Source: Bacteroidota bacterium
GTDB lineage: Bacteria > Bacteroidota > Bacteroidia > Chitinophagales > BACL12
Assembly (NCBI GenBank): GCA_016706255.1
Contig: JADJJZ010000029.1
Coordinates: forward strand, 124,001 to 188,000
Reading direction: 5' to 3'
Length of the DNA: 64,000 bases
The notes beneath the pieces were generated by a model, which worked only from the letters and a program-made list of their open reading frames with translations, did not search any database and was not told the DNA's origin. A program made the translations under genes and the position numbers. Of this stretch, positions 1 to 7,972 are shown in pieces; the first letter of the stretch is position 1; every line of letters begins with the position of its first letter.

Positions 1-350
1 GTTGGGCCATCATCAAAAACATGGCCTAAATGACCACCACAGTTACTGCATAAAATTTCTGTTCTACGCATGCCAAATGCATAATCTTCTTCATATTCAA
101 CCGTTCCTTTTTCAATTTCACGGTCAAACGCCGGCCAACCACAACCACTGTCGAATTTAGATTCGGAAGTAAACAACTTTTGGCCGCAACCAGCGCATAA
201 ATAATAACCCTTATCGAAAAAGTGGTCATATTCGCCTGTAAATGGGCGTTCTGTGCCTTTTTTGCGTAAAATCCTGTATTGTTCCGCACTGAGTTCTTCC
301 TGCCAATCCTGGTCAGATTTCACTATCTTATATTGTTTAGCGTTTCCCAT
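1..350 (-). CDS. msrB: Peptide-methionine (R)-S-oxide reductase MsrB (3' end outside window)
   Basis: Reduces methionine-R-sulfoxide in oxidised proteins. The minus strand reads MGNAKQYKIVKSDQDWQEEL from an ATG at 348-350 and stays open to the window edge. It shows both zinc-binding CxxC pairs of MsrB (CAGC, then CSNC), the SGCGWPAF motif and the GGHLGHVFDDGP stretch. The family normally continues with about 25-30 residues containing RYCINS, where the catalytic Cys lies; that part is beyond base 1. No neighbour in the same operon is visible. The family call is secure; only the C-terminus is unseen. Confidence 0.95.
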   Translation of the reverse strand, partial: MGNAKQYKIVKSDQDWQEELSAEQYRILRKKGTERPFTGEYDHFFDKGYYLCAGCGQKLFTSESKFDSGCGWPAFDREIEKGTVEYEEDYAFGMRRTEILCSNCGGHLGHVFDDGP

Positions 351-443
351 CGTTCAATTTTAACAAAATTAGTATACGAATGGTTTCAAAACACAGTTTT
401 GAACAAATTTTAAGTTGCCTTGTTTTACCGAAAAATATCTACA

Positions 444-563
444 ATGAGCAAACTACCCGGTTACAGTAAAATTGTATTGGCGTTGATACTTTTTATTGGT
501 TTAATCAGCTTACTCACATTGGTATCGCTGCTTGTGCATCATGAAATAATTACGTTCGGTTAA
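444..563 (+). CDS. Possible 39-aa single-helix membrane peptide
   Basis: An ATG-started frame encodes MSKLPGYSKIVLALILFIGL and ends after 39 residues. It holds one hydrophobic segment (about residues 9-31) with a short polar N-terminus, typical of small inner-membrane peptides. It lies in the gap between the divergently placed msrB start and the convergent thioredoxin-like gene, and its stop overlaps that gene's stop (561-563 versus 560-562). No homologue is recognised. Evidence is limited to an open frame, a plausible start and a hydrophobic profile. Confidence 0.4.
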   Translation: MSKLPGYSKIVLALILFIGLISLLTLVSLLVHHEIITFG

Positions 564-1987
564 TGTCCTTGTGACGCCTCATAAGCCATGCGGTCCTTTA
601 TGATGGCCGGAACCTGATCGATATTGATTTTTTTACCAAAAATCACTTTGTCGTGATCCAGTAAAAAAATTAGTGGTGTCATGTCTACATTGTATTTTAA
701 CTGGAAAGCTTCGTTGCCTTTTAAGTTGGCAACATTAATCCATGGATAAGGATGTTCAGTTAACCATTTTTTCCATTTATCGAATTCTTCTTCTGAATAA
801 ACAGCATAAACTTCTGCACCAAGTGATTTCAATTCAGGATAAGTTGCTTCAACCTTTGGAATTTCTTTTTTACAATGTCCGCAATCAGGACTCCAGAAAA
901 TAATTACGGTAAATCGACTGTTTACACTGTATAACGGAATATCATTCCCATTTACATCTTGTAAAACTAATGGCTGTCCTTTTTTACCTAATAGGGTTGG
1001 ACGTACTTTATCTGCTTGCGCCTGAATGCGATATAAACCAACATCATCTAACCAAAATGCCTTACCACCGGAATAATATTTATCTACAATATGCACATAA
1101 ACAGCATCAAAACCCATAATTTTAGATGTTGCATATTCATTTAATAACATAACTGTAATATATTGAAATGCCTTACTGTTTGCCATCGATTTATCTATGA
1201 TAAAGTCAACACCTTTCATTAATGAATCAGGCATTTTAGTTACATAAATTTTTAGATAGTTTTTTACTTTCGTATCGTACAAATTAGTTCTGAGCATGCG
1301 CTCATCCTTAAAATCAACATTATCGAAATAATGTAATTTCCCATATCGCCATGCAAATGTTGAATCCTTTGTGCCGTCAGGGTTTAAAGGCGATTCAGGT
1401 ATTTTAATATCAGTAGCAGCTTTTAAAAATTTAGCATAAAATAAATTCGGATTATCAGTAATAATTTTATCACGATAGGTTTCAACCTCCGTATTTAATT
1501 GCTTCATTTCCTCCTTTATTTTTTTACCCTCAGGCGTTGTTTCACCGGCTGCATCCATTTTAGTTTTAAGCACATTCATTTCTTCTCTTTTTTGGGATAT
1601 GAAATTTAAATCTTCATAAAAAATTTTGTTTTCAATTGAACCGCTTACTTTCATATTTTTAACAAAATCAGTAGTATCAGTTTCCATTGAAAATCCGGAT
1701 TCAAATCCACTGACAATCATTTCAAAATAGCGATTTTTTAAAGATGGTGCTACAACAAGATAAATTCCACCTTGCAACGTATCAATACTTTTTAAAATGG
1801 CTTCACCTTTCGAATTAATTGGCACGGTATCAATTACATACTGAGCAGCCCCGTAATGATGTCCAAACATTATAGTAGTATCAGCCAAGCCATGAATTTT
1901 TATTTTGAATTCATAACCTTTTAAAGATTGCGCTTGCGTAAACTGAATAAATGCAAATAAAAAGGAAAGGAGTAGAAATTTTTTCAT
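560..1987 (-). CDS. TlpA-like thiol:disulfide protein with N-terminal DUF4369-type domain
   Basis: Exported thioredoxin-fold protein of 475 aa. Residues 1-19 are a signal peptide (MKKFLLLSFLFAFIQFTQAQ, cleavage near AQA). The N-terminal half looks like the beta-rich DUF4369 domain common in Bacteroidota TlpA proteins, followed by a charged helical linker (about 130-175) with a coiled-coil look. The C-terminal domain (about 330-475) carries FWSPDCGHCKKEIP with the redox pair CGHC, and later the cis-Pro region DMTPLIF. It likely reduces or isomerises periplasmic disulfides; the partner is unknown. It lies 13 nt downstream of folC on the same strand, so the two may be cotranscribed. Confidence 0.88.
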   Translation of the reverse strand: MKKFLLLSFLFAFIQFTQAQSLKGYEFKIKIHGLADTTIMFGHHYGAAQYVIDTVPINSKGEAILKSIDTLQGGIYLVVAPSLKNRYFEMIVSGFESGFSMETDTTDFVKNMKVSGSIENKIFYEDLNFISQKREEMNVLKTKMDAAGETTPEGKKIKEEMKQLNTEVETYRDKIITDNPNLFYAKFLKAATDIKIPESPLNPDGTKDSTFAWRYGKLHYFDNVDFKDERMLRTNLYDTKVKNYLKIYVTKMPDSLMKGVDFIIDKSMANSKAFQYITVMLLNEYATSKIMGFDAVYVHIVDKYYSGGKAFWLDDVGLYRIQAQADKVRPTLLGKKGQPLVLQDVNGNDIPLYSVNSRFTVIIFWSPDCGHCKKEIPKVEATYPELKSLGAEVYAVYSEEEFDKWKKWLTEHPYPWINVANLKGNEAFQLKYNVDMTPLIFLLDHDKVIFGKKINIDQVPAIIKDRMAYEASQGH

Positions 1988-2000
1988 GTACTGTTTTCGT

Positions 2001-3314
2001 TTAAACTTTTAATGCTTCAAATGCCGGCAAAGCCTCAGCTACCACAAAAATACTGCCGCAGATTACAATCAGGTCATTTTTTAACGCATTTTGAAGTGAT
2101 GCGGCTAAGGCAGCCTTTACGGATGTGTAACTTTCGCCCTCCAATGCAAATTTTAAAGCCAGTTGTTGTAACGATTCGGCCGCTAAACCCCTTGGTATAT
2201 CTGGCTTACAAAAATAATAAGTGGCTTTTTTGGGAAATAATGCTAATCCTGCATTTAAATCCTTGTCGTTAACAGCTCCTGTAACAATATGGAGTTGATT
2301 ATATACAAGTGTGTTTACCTGTTTAAACAGTTGCTCCAATCCGCCGGGATTATGCGCGCAATCGGCAATTGTGAGCGGATTTTCCTGCAATATCTGCCAC
2401 CTTCCTGCAAATCCTGTGCGTTTTTGCACCTCTTTTAACGCTTCATAAATGGCCTCTTCGGGTATTTCAATCCCTTGAATGCGCATTACTTCCAGGGTTT
2501 GAACAACAGTAGCAATATTTTGTAATTGATAATCGCCTGCAAGATCAAGCATGAGATTAGGGTAAGCTAATTGATTCAAATAACTCACATTTAATTCCAT
2601 GCCGTGGGTATTCCGCTCTAATAATTCAACCTGCACGTTTTCCGGAGCAGGATAAACGGGGGCATTGGCCATTGCTGCAATCTGTTCAAAAACGGGCAGT
2701 GTTTCCGGGTGTATTTCTCCTAAAACTACAGGCACATTCCGTTTTATGATACCTGCTTTTTCTGTTGCTATTTTGGGCAAGGTATCACCTAACATTGCCA
2801 TATGATCGAAACTGATATTGGTAATTACAGAAACAATAGGCAGAATTACGTTAGTAGAATCCAATCTTCCCCCCAAACCAACCTCAACAATGGCAATTTG
2901 AACAGATTTATATCTGAAATATTCAAATGCCATGGCAACAGTTATTTCAAAAAAAGAGGGTTGAATAGTTGCAATATGCGGTTTAATTTTTTCTACAAAT
3001 GTTATCACAAAATCAGCTTCACACATTTTGCCGTTTACACGAATACGTTCTCTGAAATCGACAAGGTGCGGACTAGTATATAAACCTGTGGTGTAGCCGG
3101 ATTCAGCGCATACTGCAGCCAGCATATTACTTACAGAACCTTTGCCATTTGTGCCTGCAATATGGATTGAAGTAAATTCACGTTGCGGATTACCTAAAAT
3201 ATCCAGTAATTGTAATGTATTAGTTAAATCTTTTTTATACGCAGCAGCACCAACCCGTTGATACATGGGTAAATGTGTATACAGATAATCCAGCGCTTCC
3301 TGATAAGTCATCAT
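2001..3314 (-). CDS. folC: Bifunctional folylpolyglutamate synthase / dihydrofolate synthase
   Basis: Adds glutamate to dihydropteroate and to reduced folates, using ATP, in the cytoplasm. The 437-aa protein has the Mur-ligase-type P-loop HIAGTNGKGSVSNML near residue 52, the GLGGRLDSTN motif near residue 148, and IADCAHNPGG near residue 318 at the domain boundary. Length is normal for the family. The frame opens with two Met codons (MMTYQEALDYL), so the start may be 3 nt later. A terminator separates it from the upstream tonB-like gene, so it probably has its own promoter and reads into the thioredoxin-like gene. Confidence 0.96.
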   Translation of the reverse strand: MMTYQEALDYLYTHLPMYQRVGAAAYKKDLTNTLQLLDILGNPQREFTSIHIAGTNGKGSVSNMLAAVCAESGYTTGLYTSPHLVDFRERIRVNGKMCEADFVITFVEKIKPHIATIQPSFFEITVAMAFEYFRYKSVQIAIVEVGLGGRLDSTNVILPIVSVITNISFDHMAMLGDTLPKIATEKAGIIKRNVPVVLGEIHPETLPVFEQIAAMANAPVYPAPENVQVELLERNTHGMELNVSYLNQLAYPNLMLDLAGDYQLQNIATVVQTLEVMRIQGIEIPEEAIYEALKEVQKRTGFAGRWQILQENPLTIADCAHNPGGLEQLFKQVNTLVYNQLHIVTGAVNDKDLNAGLALFPKKATYYFCKPDIPRGLAAESLQQLALKFALEGESYTSVKAALAASLQNALKNDLIVICGSIFVVAEALPAFEALKV

Positions 3315-3373
3315 AAATTACGGAAGCAAATAGACTAAATAATAGTGGTATTTGAAAATGGAACAATTGTGTA

Positions 3374-3409
3374 TAATAAAACAGCGCCTTCGTTTTACTG
3401 AAGACGCTG
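3374..3409 (-). terminator. Rho-independent terminator of the TonB-like gene
   Basis: On the minus strand a 10-bp stem (CAGCGTCTTC with GAAGGCGCTG, one G-U pair) has an 8-nt loop and is followed by TTTTATTATA. It lies 40 nt beyond the stop of the TonB-like gene and upstream of folC. Confidence 0.8.
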
Positions 3410-3447
3410 CTCTTTTCATATAATACTTCCGGTCGTGGCGGGAAATA

Positions 3448-4233
3448 TTATTGTAACTTAAAGTGGAATGTAATATATCCGATTTGAGTTTCCTGCGCTT
3501 TTGGATCTGCGTTAAAAACCCATTTCATAGCTGCTTCTTTTGATTTATTAATTAAGTTGCTATCAGTTATGGTTGAACCACTTCGCTCATAGTCAGCTTT
3601 AATTACTCGACCATTTTTGTCCACATAAATTTTTATGCGGATATCACCAATTTCGTGGTGATCAACAGAAAGTTGACCTTTTGTTTTTGCACTTCTGCCT
3701 GACAATGACCAACCAACAGTACCATCATCACCAATTCCTGAACCTACACCCTGATATCCATTTGGGTCACCAGTTTCAACACCCTGGTTACCACCATAGG
3801 TTGAAGTTCCTTCACTTGCACCTGTTTGACCGGTGTTTTTACCGGGTCCGGTATATAATTGATCTTTATCAATCGTATTGCTTGGTTTAGTGCTGGTACC
3901 GGTTGTAGGTTTAGTTGAGGTATTTTGCGGTTTGGTATTGGTATTATTGTCTTTTACCTTAACCGATTCCTCAGTGTTTTGTGTAATTACTTCACTTTTA
4001 ACCGGTTGAGAAGCCTGTTGAGCTGCCGGAGCACTGGAACCTGTAGTTTCATTAACACCAAGCCCTGTCATATCCGTACCAAAATCTACCAATAAACCTT
4101 CACCTTCCAAAGGCGGATCAGGAGGCATGAAACTGAATAAAAACAGCGTTGCCGTAATAAAACATAAAATTGCCGTAGTTATTAAAAAACTATTCCTTTT
4201 CGCAGCGACGTCTTTTTTGATTTCCTGGTTCAT
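3448..4233 (-). CDS. TonB-like energy transducer
   Basis: Links the inner-membrane proton-motive complex to outer-membrane receptors. The 261-aa protein has a cytoplasmic N-terminus, one membrane helix (about residues 16-34), a long low-complexity periplasmic linker rich in Thr, Asn, Pro and Gly (about 60-175), and a C-terminal domain with GDIRIKIYVDKNGRVIKADY and AAMKWVFNADP, resembling the Bacteroidota TonB C-terminal fold. In related genomes exbB/exbD precede such a gene and folC follows. Here folC follows, but an MFS gene lies divergently upstream, so the ExbB/ExbD partners must be elsewhere. Confidence 0.82.
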   Translation of the reverse strand: MNQEIKKDVAAKRNSFLITTAILCFITATLFLFSFMPPDPPLEGEGLLVDFGTDMTGLGVNETTGSSAPAAQQASQPVKSEVITQNTEESVKVKDNNTNTKPQNTSTKPTTGTSTKPSNTIDKDQLYTGPGKNTGQTGASEGTSTYGGNQGVETGDPNGYQGVGSGIGDDGTVGWSLSGRSAKTKGQLSVDHHEIGDIRIKIYVDKNGRVIKADYERSGSTITDSNLINKSKEAAMKWVFNADPKAQETQIGYITFHFKLQ

Positions 4234-4376
4234 AATAAACTTTTTATATGAGATGATTAAACAAATAATATTCCATAATCGAAAGGGTCTTAATTTAGCA
4301 ATAACCCCATCTTTAAATCCATAAAAGACAGATTATGAAACGCAATTGATAATCAAATAAGTATAAACTGCTCAAA

Positions 4377-4403
4377 TTTACCGGTTTACCTGCCTTTACC
4401 GGT
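4377..4403. promoter_or_regulatory. Paired TTTACCGGT sites, possible operator
   Basis: The 9-mer TTTACCGGT occurs twice (4377-4385 and 4395-4403), 18 bp apart, with a palindromic ACCGGT core. It lies in the 358-bp gap between the divergent TonB-like gene and the MFS gene. The spacing of nearly two helical turns suits a dimeric repressor. Nothing else is recognised in this gap. Confidence 0.35.
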
Positions 4404-4591
4404 AGCATAGGTTTTCACCAAAAAAATGCAATTGTATGCTTAAATAGACGAATTACCGATGTATTTAATCAGTTTACCTTAATTCCTGTTAAAGAAGTCG
4501 AAATATCATAGTACCATTGCAGTCCAATTCAAATTACAGGCAGGGAACTAATTTACGTTATTACCGTTTTAGGGAAATTACTCAGGCATTT

Positions 4592-5860
4592 ATGACATCA
4601 GCAAAACAACCAATTTTTACCGGTTACCAATGGTTTGTAATCGCAGTTCTGGCATTTTTACAATTTACAATAGTACTCGATTTCATGGTACTTTCACCTT
4701 TAGGCGCCATTTTAATGCCTGAGTTAGATATTACTCCGGTCCAGTTTAGTCACTTAGTTTCCGCATACGCTTATTCCGCCTGTATCAGTGGCATTTTAGC
4801 CTCTGGTTTTGCAGATAAATTCGACCGAAAAAAAATGTTGCTCTTTTTTTATGCCGGATTTTTAGTTGGAACGGTATTTTGCGGTCTTGCACCTGATTAT
4901 CATTCCTTATTAATTGCCCGTATTATTACCGGTTTATTTGGTGGTGTAATGGGTGCCGTTGTTTTTGCAATAACTACCGATTTATTTGTTATGCAAGTGC
5001 GTGGTCGCGTTATGGGTTTTGTTCAAATGGCATTTGCAGCTAGTCAGGTATTGGGTTTGCCTATCGGCTTGCAATTAGCAAATACCTTAAACTGGCATGC
5101 TCCATTTGTTTTAATTGCAGGAATTGGCGCTGTCGTGTTTTTTATAATTCTGATAAAATTAAAACCGATTACCGACCATTTATTAATTCAAAGAAAAGTT
5201 TCTCCATTTAAACATTTATGGATGACGATTTCCAGAAAAAGATATCTAACGGGATTTGGCGCAACCGTTTTATTGGCAACAGGTGGTTTTATGCTCATGC
5301 CTTTTGGGAGTGCATTTACCGTAAATAATTTGGGAATCGATTTAGAACATATTCCACTGATTTATATGTTTACAGGTGGTGCTACATTATTAGCAGGACC
5401 AATAATCGGAAGATTAAGCGACCGAATCGGTAAATACAACATGTTTATTTTTGGAACATTACTATCCATTTTATTGGTATTAATTTATTGTAATTTAGGT
5501 ATCACACCTTTATGGATGGCCATTGTAATTAATATCATTTTATTTATCGGAATTACTTCTCGAATTATTTCAGCTCAAGCGCTAATGTCTGCCGTTCCTG
5601 ACCCGCAAGACAGAGGTGCATTTATGGGTCTTAATTCAAGTATACAGCAACTTGCAGGCGGTTTAGCAGCTTCTCTTGCGGGTTTAATTGTTGTAGAAGA
5701 AGATTCCGGAAAATTAAGTCATTATCCAATTTTAGGGTATGTAGTTACATTGGCAATGGTAATAACATTAATTATGATGTTTATTATTAACCGCATGGTG
5801 AATGCTGATAAAAAAGAACAGCCTCCAATGCCTGCAAACAATCCGGAACTCGCGCAATAA
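4592..5860 (+). CDS. MFS transporter
   Basis: Twelve-helix major facilitator protein, probably a drug or sugar efflux pump. The frame is open from 4517, but the ATG at 4592 (MTSAKQPIFTGYQWFVIAVL) gives a normal short cytoplasmic N-terminus, while the preceding 25 residues are polar and unlike the family. The loop between helices 2 and 3 has the MFS signature as GFADKFDRKKML, with the matching loop LSDRIGKYNM in the second half. The substrate cannot be read from the sequence. Paired TTTACCGGT motifs upstream may be an operator. Confidence 0.85.
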   Translation: MTSAKQPIFTGYQWFVIAVLAFLQFTIVLDFMVLSPLGAILMPELDITPVQFSHLVSAYAYSACISGILASGFADKFDRKKMLLFFYAGFLVGTVFCGLAPDYHSLLIARIITGLFGGVMGAVVFAITTDLFVMQVRGRVMGFVQMAFAASQVLGLPIGLQLANTLNWHAPFVLIAGIGAVVFFIILIKLKPITDHLLIQRKVSPFKHLWMTISRKRYLTGFGATVLLATGGFMLMPFGSAFTVNNLGIDLEHIPLIYMFTGGATLLAGPIIGRLSDRIGKYNMFIFGTLLSILLVLIYCNLGITPLWMAIVINIILFIGITSRIISAQALMSAVPDPQDRGAFMGLNSSIQQLAGGLAASLAGLIVVEEDSGKLSHYPILGYVVTLAMVITLIMMFIINRMVNADKKEQPPMPANNPELAQ

Positions 5861-5896
5861 GCAGGATATTTTTATATTTACCAAAACTTTTGGCGC

Positions 5897-6238
5897 ATGA
5901 AATTAATTGCAATTTGTTCTTTAGTAATTACTACAATGGTTGTAGCTGTATCTTGTTCAGCAAGTAAATCAGCTGCAAAACCGCTCACTTATACTGAAAA
6001 TGTAAAACCAATTATTGACGCAAATTGTGCCTCAACCTGTCACAACGCAGGTCGCCCGGCCGGTGGAATTGATTTAACTACTTATGCTAAAGTGAAAGAA
6101 CACAGCACAACAGGTAAACTTATTCCGGCTATTCAGCATGCCGATGGCGCTAAAGCCATGCCTAAAAAAGCCGATAAACTGAGTGATGCCAATATTGCGG
6201 TTATTGTAAATTGGGCTGCTTCCGGTGCGGCAGAATAA
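5897..6238 (+). CDS. Small cytochrome c-like lipoprotein with CX3CH haem motif
   Basis: Envelope haem protein of 113 aa. The N-terminus is a lipoprotein signal (VVAVSC, Cys at residue 20). The body matches the small c-type cytochrome domain found in Bacteroidota (YTENVKPIIDANC, later AMPKKADKLSDANIAVIVNW, where the Met may be the distal ligand). The haem-attachment motif reads CASTCH, three residues between the cysteines instead of the usual two; the codons are unambiguous (tgt gcc tca acc tgt cac). It lies 36 nt after the MFS gene and 78 nt before the SulP gene. Electron partner unknown. Confidence 0.8.
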   Translation: MKLIAICSLVITTMVVAVSCSASKSAAKPLTYTENVKPIIDANCASTCHNAGRPAGGIDLTTYAKVKEHSTTGKLIPAIQHADGAKAMPKKADKLSDANIAVIVNWAASGAAE

Positions 6239-6316
6239 CTTCTAAACAATGCACACTTCATGTTGCATAAGTAAATATGCGGACTGCAGATATTATCCTC
6301 AACTTTGGATTTTATC

Positions 6317-7876
6317 ATGCAAATTACTTCCCACAGGTTTAATACCTACCTGTTATCATTTTTAAAACACGATGTTAAATCCAGTGTTACGGTATTTTTT
6401 GTCGCTTTACCACTTTGTCTCGGTATCTCCCTCGGTTGTGGCGCGCCTTTGTATGCGGGACTGATAGCCGGTGTAGTAGGAGGGATATTTGTACCATTGA
6501 TTAGTCGCTCACAACTCAGTGTCAGCGGGCCTGCAGCGGGATTAACCAGTATTTGTGCTGCAATTATTTTGAGTGCCGGAAATATCGATTTGTTTTTTCT
6601 CGCAGTAATGCTGGCAGGTGTTTTCCAAATTTTACTGGGTGTTTTCAAATTGGGCGGATTTACACAATTTATTCCTTCGGCAGTAATTAAAGGCATGCTG
6701 AGCGCAATCGGTATCATGCTCATCGCTAAACAAATTCCTTTTATGCTGGGGTACGACCAGCCTGATTTCTGGACGAACCAATTATTTAATATTTTCACCT
6801 TTAATCATGGATTTGAACATATTGGAAGTGTGTATCAACATTCATCCGGGGGTGCAATTTTAATTGCCTGTTTATCATTAATACTCTTGATTTTCTGGAA
6901 GCGAAATCTTTCTAAAAAAATACCATATCTGCCTTCATCATTTGTTATCGTTTTTTTTGGGGCAGGAAGTGCATTTCTATTAAACAATTTTATCCCTGCA
7001 CTTGCTTTAAATGATGCGCAGTTTGTTAATATTCCGGAAAATGTTTTTAAAGATGTTCATTTTCCCGATTTTAATTTAATTACTACAGATTCTACAATCT
7101 GGAAAAATGCAGTCGTAATATGTTTTGTTGCTTCTCTCGAAACGTTGTTAAGTATAGCAGCAATAGATAAATTAGATCCGTTTAATCGCATCACACCACA
7201 AAACCGTGAACTCGTAGCACAAGGTGCCGCCAATTGCGTTAGTGGATTTATCGGAGGCTTACCAATAACTGCTGTAATTGTCCGCAGCTCGGCAAATGCA
7301 GAGGCAGGTGCTAAAACAAAATGGTCCGCAATTCTACATGGTGTTTGGTTATTACTGGCAATTATTTTTCTTGCAAATATTTTAAATACCATACCTTATT
7401 GTGTTTTAGCCGTTTTATTAATCAGCACCGGTTATAACCTCGCAAAACCAAAAATGATTAAGGCAGTTTACCAACAGGGAAGAGAACAATTTTTACCATT
7501 TATTGTAACGTTAGGTGCAATACTTATTTCCGATTTATTAATTGGTGTCCTAATTGGTGTTGTATATGCCATTTATTTTTTAATTAAACATACTTACGAG
7601 GCAGGATTTACCATTAAAGAAAGAACGGAAGGCCATACCAAACATTTTACCATCGAGTTGGCTTTAAATGTCAGTTTTCTGAACAAAAAACGTATTCAGG
7701 TTATGTTGGATAAACTACCAGTTTATGCGATTGTAGAAATTATCGGAACGGACAGCATTTATATTGACCGTGATGTATTGGAAATTTTCCAGGAATTTAA
7801 AACCAAGGCGCATAACAGACATATTCAGCTAATCATGAAGGATATACCCGAAGTGCCGATTATCGAATTACATTAA
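6317..7876 (+). CDS. SulP-family anion transporter with STAS domain
   Basis: Inner-membrane anion transporter (sulfate, bicarbonate or similar) of about 519 aa. It begins with the SulP hallmark VFFVALPLCLGISLGCGAP, then multiple membrane helices with GPAAGLTSI and the conserved NRELVAQGAANCVSGFIGGLP region. The C-terminal 90 residues are a cytosolic STAS-like domain. The ATG at 6317 is preferred over an in-frame TTG at 6305. In Bacteroidota such genes often sit beside a carbonic anhydrase, suggesting bicarbonate uptake; none is present here, so the substrate is open. Confidence 0.9.
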   Translation: MQITSHRFNTYLLSFLKHDVKSSVTVFFVALPLCLGISLGCGAPLYAGLIAGVVGGIFVPLISRSQLSVSGPAAGLTSICAAIILSAGNIDLFFLAVMLAGVFQILLGVFKLGGFTQFIPSAVIKGMLSAIGIMLIAKQIPFMLGYDQPDFWTNQLFNIFTFNHGFEHIGSVYQHSSGGAILIACLSLILLIFWKRNLSKKIPYLPSSFVIVFFGAGSAFLLNNFIPALALNDAQFVNIPENVFKDVHFPDFNLITTDSTIWKNAVVICFVASLETLLSIAAIDKLDPFNRITPQNRELVAQGAANCVSGFIGGLPITAVIVRSSANAEAGAKTKWSAILHGVWLLLAIIFLANILNTIPYCVLAVLLISTGYNLAKPKMIKAVYQQGREQFLPFIVTLGAILISDLLIGVLIGVVYAIYFLIKHTYEAGFTIKERTEGHTKHFTIELALNVSFLNKKRIQVMLDKLPVYAIVEIIGTDSIYIDRDVLEIFQEFKTKAHNRHIQLIMKDIPEVPIIELH

Positions 7877-7938
7877 CTAAAACAGGGCAATTAATCACTT
7901 ACGAACAATAAAAATTTCTTTTTCCGAACCCGACGGGC

Positions 7939-7946
7939 TACATTTG
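7939..7946 (+). promoter_or_regulatory. TAnnTTTG -7 box for the ABC exporter
   Basis: TACATTTG matches the Bacteroidota -7 consensus and lies 26 nt before the ATG of the ABC exporter. No clear -33 element was seen. Confidence 0.5.
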
Positions 7947-7972
7947 AGTTGTAAGTTTTCTGGCATTACATT

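Noticed and set aside
26..289. 87-aa minus-strand frame at the left edge
   Set aside because: It is an out-of-frame shadow of msrB, whose own frame runs off the window.
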